A DNA stretch of 64,000 bases, from contig NC_087064.1 in NCBI RefSeq assembly GCF_963678635.1, positions 52,286,684 to 52,350,683 of the forward strand, written 5' to 3'. Under the pieces are notes generated by a model that did no database searches, was not told the origin of the DNA, and saw only the letters and a list, made by a program, of their open reading frames with translations. The DNA comes from Symsagittifera roscoffensis. Taxonomy: Eukaryota > Xenacoelomorpha > Acoela > Convolutidae. Made by a program: the position numbers and the translations under genes. Positions within the stretch are counted from its first letter, which is position 1, and each line of letters begins with the position of its first letter. Shown in pieces: positions 31,343-39,620 of this stretch.

Positions 31343-32479
31343 CAATTCAAAAATCCATCAAAAATTGCTACCCAACAGTCACAGAATCAGTCTTCACCGA
31401 CATCATCCCAAGATAACCAAACACCACCTTCAACTACTCAAAATCCTCAAACATCTACACGAATTTCTTTTCAAGACAATCCATACACTTTTGAAGAACG
31501 ACATGCTCGTTTATCAGAACCACTAGAACCAGTTCAACGACAAGCACCTTTAAGCGAACCAACATATAACCTATACCCAACACTACCACAAGAACTAAGT
31601 AGAATAAGAAATTCTAGTCAAAACCAAAATACAGTCGAAATAAATAGACAAATTATACATCCTCGACGAAACAGAAATTTTCAAACTCCACGAGTTCATT
31701 TTGATATACCTCAATCCCCATCACAAAACACTCCAGAAAACCCCATTGGTATATTACCAGAAACCCCTACGCTTCTTTCACAACGTAGCACCTCAAGCCT
31801 ACCATCAGATTACTTAGGTTCAACACCAACATCTGAGCAAATACGTGAAAATCCTTTCAACCCCACAAACCAAACATCACGATTTCCATATTGGACTACA
31901 CATTCATTTACACAAGGTGAACCAAATTTAGTCAATGACCCCATAGATATTTCTACGGATACAACAACATCCTCATCACTACCAGAAACATTATCACTAC
32001 CATCAACACCATCAATAAGCCAGATTTCACCACCACCTTTTAACTTAAATTTTCCAAATAATCTCGACGCCAGATATCGAGAACAATCATCAATAAATAT
32101 TCCTTTAAGACTAGATTGGAATACATTTACAGCACCTCCACCATTATTTGGACAACATCAAGAAAGTAACCGCCTTCATAACTGGGCACTTAATAGATTA
32201 CAATATCGCCAAGATATTCACAACGATATCCGTGATCACAATATTCAAATACTCCAACAAAACAGTTTACAATTAAAGTTTGAAATCACAGTTAAGTTAA
32301 ATAATATTACCCAACATCCCTACCCATTAAATCCACCTAACATAACAGCTCAATCACTACCACCACCGTTTATAACTACTGAAGTAATATACAAATACGA
32401 CAGATATACCAAAAACACAATTGGCTACATTACATTTTATAATCCATACTCAGGATTATCATACACATGTATATTCTAA
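31343..32479 (+). CDS. ORF C, 378-codon frame with no start codon
   Basis: The frame is open from after a TAA at 31340-31342 to the TAA at 32477-32479. I read it codon by codon and found no stop and no ATG, CTG, GTG or TTG codon anywhere. Composition is P-, S-, T-, Q- and N-rich (disordered-looking) up to about residue 230. A more ordered C-terminal part follows, with L-x-W-N and repeated aromatic residues and ends ...S-Y-T-C-I-F. The frame overlaps the envelope-like ORF by 13 nt. It is very unlikely to stay open by chance for 1.1 kb. It must obtain its start by splicing, frameshifting, stop bypass or unusual initiation. Candidate acceptors are CCCAACAG (ends 31378) and AGAATCAG (ends 31390). 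No family is recognised. Confidence 0.7.
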   Translation, partial: QFKNPSKIATQQSQNQSSPTSSQDNQTPPSTTQNPQTSTRISFQDNPYTFEERHARLSEPLEPVQRQAPLSEPTYNLYPTLPQELSRIRNSSQNQNTVEINRQIIHPRRNRNFQTPRVHFDIPQSPSQNTPENPIGILPETPTLLSQRSTSSLPSDYLGSTPTSEQIRENPFNPTNQTSRFPYWTTHSFTQGEPNLVNDPIDISTDTTTSSSLPETLSLPSTPSISQISPPPFNLNFPNNLDARYREQSSINIPLRLDWNTFTAPPPLFGQHQESNRLHNWALNRLQYRQDIHNDIRDHNIQILQQNSLQLKFEITVKLNNITQHPYPLNPPNITAQSLPPPFITTEVIYKYDRYTKNTIGYITFYNPYSGLSYTCIF

Positions 32480-35085
32480 AATTATTAATTTTTCTCCAAC
32501 TCCTTTTTCTAGTAATCTCAAATCAAAACATAAACCCTTCCCCTCGTACAGGACCACAAGATTTATTAGTAACACATTACGATTGTGAAGAAAATGAACA
32601 AAAAACACTACATAAATATGCAATAAATCAAGTATCACAATGTGAAACAGAACCACAAGCTATAGAAACCACAGATGTAATAGCAACACTCTATTCAAAA
32701 GCCCGAGCAACAACAGTTACAGGTTATAAATTCACAGCAACATTTTCCGAAAAGAAAGTACATTGTTCACAAGTCTCGAACGGAAACAAAAACCGACTTG
32801 ACCATGAATCATTCTATCAAAGTAATATAGAACGTCTTTTACATCTCAATCCCGACGATTGTAAAAATGAATTACTTAGACTAAACATCACACGAAATAA
32901 AAACTCCCAAAGAAAGTTAGTTAATTTTCAAGTTTTTCCAGACTCTGTACATCAATCACAACTTGAAAGACACCAAGGACATATAAAACTAGACGAAAAA
33001 TACCCGTATAACGGCGCACACGGACGATTAACCTATGACCTACACGATAAACATTGGATACCACACATTGGTATAAATGACCCATCAAACTGCAAAGCAG
33101 ACACAAAAAATAAAGGATACCAAGAAATAATGTTTTTTGATTGGAAAATACAACTCGAAAAAATACAACTAACACGAGATTTATCAGATAATACAATGAT
33201 CTATCAAGGAATCCGATTACCTTGTAAAAATGATCAAGGTTATTGCGACCCTACAACGAGAACACAAGCAACAATTGTTTGGTTCCCCGAAGATACATGT
33301 ACAACATTTCAAGTAGCAAAAATACACGCTCGTATGATAAAATTTCACGAAAAATATTTTATACAATCAATTCCATATGAACAAGTCCATCCATCACGAA
33401 AACTAAGTTCTAATTTTAGAAACATAGACAATATAGAAAATAAATTGACACGTTTTCAAATATATCAAGAAACAGAACTTGCATGTAAATACAGGAATCC
33501 ACTTCACAGAACACAATACTCTGAAATATTAGTTGAATACGAAAAAGGATTCGACATGACCACTGGAAAAGTAAAAATTGACCCATATGCCACAGGTCAT
33601 CCTCCAAACGAAGGAACATCCTATATACCAGTTAATTTTGAAAAAAGCAACGGACAACCTGGTGGACATCTAAAACCCCATGACACCAGAAGCACACGCT
33701 TACAAGAATTATCACTAATGAATACTACATATTTCGGTAATATCCACTATGATATTCATTTAGATATGAAACTAGATTATACAATTAGCCGAATTTTTCA
33801 AGAAATGTCACTCTCCGAATTAGAAACACTACACCAACTATGCGAATTAGAACGAACACAAATATTACAATCACTTGCACTAGCAGTATTAAAAATACCC
33901 TATGCAGGATACTTATTATCTGGAAATAGATCAAATTTTTTAGACTATGAAGGAAACATCTTATGGTTTTATACTTGTACTAAAAAAATATCACCACTAT
34001 ACGTTTTTGAAGATAAACGATGTTATAAAAGAATCCCTATCTTTTATAAGAATAAAGTACATTTCGTGGATACACTTTCACGAAGAACCTATTTCTGGGA
34101 TACCGCAGTCCCATGTGGATCAGAAAACAGCCACAATGTAGTACAACTAAACCCTGATGAAAATAAATATTATCTTCTCACTCCATATCCCACATTAATG
34201 CAATCACTCAAAAAATTTTCACCAGAAAGCATTCGCGCTATTGCTCGAAACCCAAATATAGACTTACAATCAATAGGAATCTATTCAAAATCAGATATTC
34301 AACATCACATTAGAACACAACAATTCCAAGAATTATTAACACAAATGGACACTATACAAAGACAATCAATAGACCAAAATTTACGCAAACTTGCAGAAAC
34401 CGCAGGATTTGCCGATATCTACACGCAAGACTATAGCGGATATTTTAAAGACATTAAAGATTATATATATCTAAACGGTGAAAAATACCGTCCCCAAGAT
34501 ATATCACCAATTAACATTTTTAGCTTTGTTACACTCAAAAATGAGATCCTCGATTTTCTAGGATGGCCCTACTACATCTTAGAAAAATTGACTATTTTAT
34601 ACGCAATGTTTAACTTTATTGGATTTCTTTTCTCACTTTTAAAAGGAATCTACAACACATGTGCTATACACACACAAGTAAACAGACAAGCAAGCGTAGC
34701 ACGCATACTCTTTGCAGGATTTTTTGGAATCTTTTCTACATCTATAAACAAAATTCTTTTAGACGCACAAATAAAAGAATATAACACAAAAATAGCAACA
34801 CGACAAAATACATACGACGAAGAACATAACAATGTAGACATAACGCCAACGGCACCACAATTACCAGCCCTACCAAATAACCATCCACTATCCCTAGTCC
34901 CACGAAATTTTCGAAATTTAGCCATCACACATAATCCAAATTTTCGACTCACCACATCACAAAGTCCCATCCAACATATAATGACACACCAGTCACAAGA
35001 TGATAATACTTATGAACAAATTATTGAACAACCCCATACCACCGCTTTTCAGTCTCAAAATAATCATTTTTTTAGCCCACGATGA
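32467..35085 (+). CDS. env: Envelope-like glycoprotein (872 aa)
   Basis: The ATG lies inside the end of ORF C. An N-terminal signal peptide (residues 1-18, hydrophobic) precedes a large ectodomain with many cysteines and a Y-D-C motif near residue 39. N-glycosylation sites occur at N-I-T, N-T-T and N-R-S. A hydrophobic segment near residues 705-730 and a second near 743-762 are followed by a 110-residue tail. This is a type I envelope layout. The Y-D-C start and the C-Y-K-R-I-P region near residue 517 recall glycoproteins that insect and crustacean LTR elements share with chuvirus- or rhabdovirus-like (class III) viruses. I hold that link only as a tentative impression. The copy is intact. 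It joins the next ORF by ATGA (35082-35085). It probably allows particle release and cell entry, making the element a potential endogenous retrovirus-like agent. Confidence 0.8.
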   Translation: MYILKLLIFLQLLFLVISNQNINPSPRTGPQDLLVTHYDCEENEQKTLHKYAINQVSQCETEPQAIETTDVIATLYSKARATTVTGYKFTATFSEKKVHCSQVSNGNKNRLDHESFYQSNIERLLHLNPDDCKNELLRLNITRNKNSQRKLVNFQVFPDSVHQSQLERHQGHIKLDEKYPYNGAHGRLTYDLHDKHWIPHIGINDPSNCKADTKNKGYQEIMFFDWKIQLEKIQLTRDLSDNTMIYQGIRLPCKNDQGYCDPTTRTQATIVWFPEDTCTTFQVAKIHARMIKFHEKYFIQSIPYEQVHPSRKLSSNFRNIDNIENKLTRFQIYQETELACKYRNPLHRTQYSEILVEYEKGFDMTTGKVKIDPYATGHPPNEGTSYIPVNFEKSNGQPGGHLKPHDTRSTRLQELSLMNTTYFGNIHYDIHLDMKLDYTISRIFQEMSLSELETLHQLCELERTQILQSLALAVLKIPYAGYLLSGNRSNFLDYEGNILWFYTCTKKISPLYVFEDKRCYKRIPIFYKNKVHFVDTLSRRTYFWDTAVPCGSENSHNVVQLNPDENKYYLLTPYPTLMQSLKKFSPESIRAIARNPNIDLQSIGIYSKSDIQHHIRTQQFQELLTQMDTIQRQSIDQNLRKLAETAGFADIYTQDYSGYFKDIKDYIYLNGEKYRPQDISPINIFSFVTLKNEILDFLGWPYYILEKLTILYAMFNFIGFLFSLLKGIYNTCAIHTQVNRQASVARILFAGFFGIFSTSINKILLDAQIKEYNTKIATRQNTYDEEHNNVDITPTAPQLPALPNNHPLSLVPRNFRNLAITHNPNFRLTTSQSPIQHIMTHQSQDDNTYEQIIEQPHTTAFQSQNNHFFSPR

Positions 35086-36887
35086 GCCGCCAACTTGGAT
35101 CACTACACCGATCAAATTCCCACCCAACCAATCTTACCTCTCCAATCCCAATAATACCACTTTTCGCTTTTCCGCCACCCGATTTTTCACCTAGTAATGT
35201 AACATCAGGCATGAATTCCGACACTAATTCAGACATCTCAGTTTTATATTCCATCTCACAACTCAATAACCCGAATATTGAAACCCCCGATGAATTTGCC
35301 GACTCAGAACCATCCCCATCCAATAATTTTCATAACTCTTCTAATTTTTCTCAACCCCCTTTTCAACCCATATTATCCAATAACCCTGACCCAATCACTC
35401 CCACACCCTCTTATGCTTCCCAAGTTACCCCAACCTACTCCTCATACCATTCTGACCAATCATCTCATTCTCCAGACACCCCCCGAATCTCCCCAGAGCT
35501 AGATAATTTTATTACCCTTCAACAACAACCCTACCACCTTAATACCCCAACCATAAACCAAATCTCCTCCACAATAAATTCATCCAACCCCCCTACCCCT
35601 ACACCCTCTTCAAATTATACTGAATCATTAGCACCATCATCCACATCAACTGAATCTTCACTCAACACTAATAGAGCTTACCGCACTTTTAAAAGAAAGT
35701 TCCCCAACCATCCTTTCCCAGCAAAACCAGCAACAGCCCGTGAATACATCAACCACCCCAAGCATACTAACACAAAAGAATTTTTAGCCATCACCTTACC
35801 CTCATTCCCACAATACACCTTAAACACCCCCCACGACACTAACGAAACACGCAACTTTGTAGATGAATACGTTTTAATGCCCACTCTCTCTTGGACCTCA
35901 TATTATCATTTTACTAACCCTCTTTGCTTACCTTTATCTAACACTCACATCGATATAGAGCGAAATACGGACATGCTATATCGACTCACTACACCACTAA
36001 CCGCTAGACAATTTACTTACGTTGGATATAAAAAATCACTAAAAACACACACTGCACCTAGAGCTAACGAATATACACTCGAATACTATGATCACAACAT
36101 CATCAGAGCTAACCAAGATCAATTCTTAGACGACGATCGCTTCGCTAATCCACAAATTACCGAGAAATTTTTCATCAAGACACCATATATATTTACACTA
36201 AACATCTTCGACCGAAAGTTTGATCACATTATTTCAGAAGCACTAACAGACACACAAGCATACGAAAGTTTTAAAGAACGCTTCCAAATATTTTCACTAA
36301 CCTTTCATTTCCTTGCACCACACGAAAGAGATTTACACTGCTCACACGATATTATGTTGCGCACTAAACAAACCCACACATACAGTTATTATCGCTTCAT
36401 CCAAAATCACTTTGACCTACACACACCCTCTAGACAACCACACCATCGCTTTCAATTCATTAATTCCAAATACACTTCACCATTTTTCCTAAATTTCACA
36501 TATTGCATTAAAGATACTAACCTTCATGGTATTCTTCGCAATTATGATCCCATAACCCAAATGTACATCTTCTGTCCCATCACCAAGACCTTCAACGCCG
36601 AAGAATCCCGACCCTTCCTTATCCCGCACGAGTTTGTACAACCTATAGAAATCCCAATTTTAGAATTCATCCACAACACTAAATTCAATCACAAATTATA
36701 TAATCTAATCCAAAACACACCTTATGAGTTTGCAGTTGGCACTGAAGAACTAACCACTAACAAGGCACTCCAATTGCTTTGGCCACTGCTTCAGACTAAA
36801 AATATCATCCGCATCTTAGCTAAACTACTAACAACTTCAGAACTAATTCACGACATCTTCCCCCACGGTTTTTTCCCCGACGACTAA
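35082..36887 (+). CDS. ORF D, 601-aa protein of unknown function
   Basis: Starts inside the envelope stop as ATGA. Residues 1-190 are rich in S, P, T and N, with no predicted fold. Residues 200-601 look globular, with many aromatic residues and histidines, and include the blocks D-E-Y-V-L-M-P-T-L-S-W, F-F-I-K-T-P-Y-I-F and L-P-H/I-P-H-E-F. No signal peptide or membrane segment is seen. I recognise no family. Base use differs from gag-pol, with much more C (CCC, ACC) and less A at third positions, so it may have been acquired separately. The position after env, where some retroviruses keep accessory genes, suggests an accessory or structural role. A strong splice donor follows the stop directly. 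Confidence 0.75.
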   Translation: MSRQLGSLHRSNSHPTNLTSPIPIIPLFAFPPPDFSPSNVTSGMNSDTNSDISVLYSISQLNNPNIETPDEFADSEPSPSNNFHNSSNFSQPPFQPILSNNPDPITPTPSYASQVTPTYSSYHSDQSSHSPDTPRISPELDNFITLQQQPYHLNTPTINQISSTINSSNPPTPTPSSNYTESLAPSSTSTESSLNTNRAYRTFKRKFPNHPFPAKPATAREYINHPKHTNTKEFLAITLPSFPQYTLNTPHDTNETRNFVDEYVLMPTLSWTSYYHFTNPLCLPLSNTHIDIERNTDMLYRLTTPLTARQFTYVGYKKSLKTHTAPRANEYTLEYYDHNIIRANQDQFLDDDRFANPQITEKFFIKTPYIFTLNIFDRKFDHIISEALTDTQAYESFKERFQIFSLTFHFLAPHERDLHCSHDIMLRTKQTHTYSYYRFIQNHFDLHTPSRQPHHRFQFINSKYTSPFFLNFTYCIKDTNLHGILRNYDPITQMYIFCPITKTFNAEESRPFLIPHEFVQPIEIPILEFIHNTKFNHKLYNLIQNTPYEFAVGTEELTTNKALQLLWPLLQTKNIIRILAKLLTTSELIHDIFPHGFFPDD

Positions 36888-36890
36888 CAG

Positions 36891-36969
36891 GTAAGTATGA
36901 ATTAAATGAATATTACTAACTAATTAAAATATTAAAAAACTCACCATACTTTATTCATGTTTTCTTTAG
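36891..36969 (+). other. Intron-like segment in the 3' region of element C
   Basis: ACAG|GTAAGTATG follows the ORF D stop by three bases. TACTAAC, the ideal branch-point heptamer, lies at 36914-36920, and TTTTCTTTAG ends at 36969. Together they define a 79-nt candidate intron located immediately after a stop codon. Confidence 0.65.
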
Positions 36970-38495
36970 ATTTTTAGCCTTCATCCGACGATCACCTACA
37001 AAAACCACAAAAGACAAATAAAGATCGCAAATTTCATCAAACAGATTTCAACAATTCTATTAATCTCTTACACTTATAAATTTATAAATTTAATACCAAT
37101 GCAGTAAATTCATTTCTAAAATTTTCCCCACAAGCAGTAAATCTAATTATGATGAAAATTTGTAACTTAAAATTCCCCCATAACTAGCAGTAAATTTCCA
37201 AATTCTATGCAGTAAAATAATAAAATGCAAATGCAGTACTAACCTTTTGATATTTTCATTCATTCGCACAGAAATTCTATCCACACTCGCACAGCTCGCC
37301 CACGAAGAATTGTTTAAGATAATGAATTTCAGTTTCAAGTTTTCACACTCAACAACTCTAACATATAATAACATGTTTCAAACTTTCCTTTAACCCGGTT
37401 GGAAAGGAATCATATACTAAACAAAACTAACCAACGCAGCTTACTAAATACCACAAATCATAGAATAACAGCATGACTAAGAAAAGGAAACCAACGGTAC
37501 CCAAACCGGATTAACCCAGTTTAAAACTGGATAATTTATTCTTTTGAAGACTATTATAAAGTCTAAGAAAGAAATAATAAAACACAAAAAAGTCGAAAGA
37601 CAAACCCATACCACGAACAATTTGCTTTTTGGAAAAAGGACATAACCAACAAGACATAAGAAAAACCACAACAAACCCAACATAAAACGTTGTCACATAA
37701 CAGGACCCCTCACAAAAACCGCATGAAATCATACTCCCATTCCTGGCCTAACCCACCAGGAAGGACGTCCTGAGCATGCTCTATAGCCGGCCTAACCCAC
37801 CGTGCTACATCCACGCTTTGTGACCACACCTCTATTTTTAATAAGAGCTACTCAAGTGTGAGTAACTCTTCAAAATAACCGAACTAAAACAAAAAGCTTT
37901 TGTGAAAACAACTAACTAAAATCATAATTAAAAAATATTAAACTAATAAATGTTTTATAAAATGTAAATTACATTATGCAATACATAGATCAGAATACAA
38001 CACCAAGGACGAACATCTAAAGATCCCACTACACTCGAGAGAGAATGACCAACCACAACCGATATGCCACTCACAATCACAACTCAAAGGATTTAGAGTA
38101 CGACTTGACTTCGCAGAAAAGGACTTCATTGAACTAGACCAATGACCACCTCGATGTTCAAGTATACGTACAGATCCGAGTAACCAGGCATCCCCTCCAC
38201 GCACAATCTCCACGCCATTCCCAAACTAGATCAGACACAAAAGAAGTTCTCCACGCAGAACAGAAAAACCTGACATAGCCAACCATTCTGAAATCAGAAT
38301 TGATTTTGTTGCAGAGACTCAGTCGTTGTCACAAGAAGAACACAACGTCTTATGTCCCTAACTCCAGCTTCCTGAAACTTCTTTAACAAAGAAGAAGCGG
38401 AAGAAAATTATGATGTTCACCAAATACCAACGTCCATCATCCATCCTTGAATTACAGAAGAACTGTTCTAAAAAACTCTGTAAAACCCGGATGGG
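36970..38495 (+). other. 3' untranslated region of element C
   Basis: About 1.5 kb with no coding signal on the plus strand. It holds the GCAGTAAAT repeats, a second TACTAAC (37237-37243) followed by CGCACAG (ends about 37270), a C-rich block near 37740-37820 and a purine tract AAAGAAGAAGCGGAAGAAAA near 38390-38409. The bases right before the LTR read GGATGGG, so the polypurine tract is short or displaced. Confidence 0.55.
37101..37243 (+). repeat. Five GCAGTA(AAT) repeats
   Basis: GCAGTAAAT or GCAGTA occurs at 37101, 37134, 37187, 37209 and 37233, the last joined to TACTAAC. The spacing varies from 22 to 53 nt. These may be RNA-binding motifs in the 3' region. Confidence 0.5.
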
Positions 38496-38905
38496 TGGAA
38501 CCTGATCTAAACTACATTTTATGATTGGATAATTTAGATATTTTACCAATGTAAAGTATTTAATATTAACCAATCATGATCCATCTAACTAACAACCCAC
38601 TTATTTGTAAGTGCTGAAGTTACTTGTAACTTCAGCACCAGAGAGATTTGAATTTAACTTAGAAATTAGTTGGACTCTCCCGAGCACTTCAGCAGCCGCA
38701 ATAAACCAGTATACCCTAGATCTATTGAGCCTAGCAGAGACTAGTTAAACAACCTGAGACTAGATAGTATAAGAGTAAGATTAGGATCGGTATTAGACTA
38801 AGAAGTTGCACGAATCTATCCGGCCGAAAATAAGATAGCGTGACGAGCAGACGGTGTACCCTATCCGAAATTACTCTATGAGTTAACCAACTCGGTCCTA
38901 ACTCA
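38496..38905 (+). mobile_element. 3' LTR of element C (410 bp)
   Basis: Reads the same as 19995-20404, including the stem-loop (38611-38638) and AATAAA (38700-38705). It is followed by GTAA at 38906-38909, the right target duplication. Confidence 0.95.
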
Positions 38906-38909
38906 GTAA

Positions 38910-39564
38910 AGATGGCCAAAGATAAACACATTTCAAAGAATTGTCAAGTTCAAGATTTGTTTTGCAGAAAAACTGATATAGCTCTAGCTCTTTTAAGTAG
39001 GTATTTTTGTTTTTCTTGAAAAAAGACTGAAGTTTCTTGAGAACACTAAAAGAAATTGTTGATTAGTTAACGAATGATATAACCAGGCCAAAAAATATTT
39101 TTAGTCACACCAAATTGAAAATCTCGTGAACTGAATATTCTAGAGCATCTGCTGACAAGCGTGCAGCAGCATTAGTTCGACTAAATCACGTGGCACTGGA
39201 GTATGGATCAAAGGGTGCTACTTATATGGTCATTCGAACGTGTTGCAAAGCTGTGGACTAAATTCGAATGCAATAACATAGTTGAGATTCGCCGCTGAAA
39301 GACCATACGTTGACAAAATTGACAAAATATATCAATGCAGCTTTGGAGATAGTCACAAAAAAAAACTTCAACCTTTTTGTTTCTTTAGAATCAAATGAAA
39401 AGTAGACGAAATGGTTGGAACAGTGCATTCAGCTCAATAAAGACCTGGTAACATATTTTGGTGATTGGGTTTTGTCTTGATATAGCCTTTACATTTTGTT
39501 CTAGTGCATCAAAGTGTGCGAGTTACCAATAAAAAAAACTTAATAATAGGCTGCAGCTTTTTTG
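38910..39564. other. Spacer between the two large elements
   Basis: Continues the sequence interrupted by element C (AATGGAG|GTAA|AGATGG at the empty site). A GC-normal part near 39160-39330 looks less AT-rich than its surroundings, but all frames contain stops. No gene is claimed. Confidence 0.4.
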
Positions 39565-39570
39565 GCATTA
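39565..39570. repeat. Target duplication GCATTA, left copy
   Basis: GCATTA precedes the left end of the giant TIR element, and an exact copy follows its right end at 59170-59175. Six bases match the Maverick/Polinton rule. Confidence 0.75.
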
Positions 39571-39590
39571 AATAGTAGATGTTGGGGCTA

Positions 39591-39620
39591 AAGTGGGGGG
39601 GGGGGGGGGGTTGATGGGGG
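39591..39620 (+). repeat. Poly-G run near the left end
   Basis: Sixteen consecutive G at 39595-39610, then TTGATGGGGG. The right end has 19 C at 59127-59145. Such runs can form G-quadruplexes and may be assembly-sensitive. Confidence 0.9.

Larger units (their letters stand above)
19995..38905 (+). mobile_element. Element C: 18.9-kb env-bearing Ty3/gypsy-type LTR element
   Basis: Complete element with 410-bp LTRs in direct orientation, a GTAA target duplication, a primer binding site 2 nt after the 5' LTR, and a Gag-PR-RT-RH-IN order typical of Ty3/gypsy (Metaviridae). At 18,911 bp it is several times the usual 5-9 kb of that group. Extra content explains the size: ORF0 and a long structured leader, ORF1, two small membrane ORFs, an ATG-less frame, an envelope-like ORF, a 601-codon ORF and a 1.6-kb 3' region with an intron-like segment. 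The two LTRs read as identical and the main ORFs are intact, so it inserted recently. The plus strand is strongly A-rich and G-poor in gag-pol, and C-richer near the 3' end. Confidence 0.93.

Noticed and set aside
31149-31529. Reading ORF B through its TAA
   Set aside because: The frame stays open for about 60 codons past the TAA but stops near 31530, and it is not the frame of ORF C.
38910-39564. A degraded host exon near 39160-39330
   Set aside because: All frames have stops, and no family or splice borders could be named.
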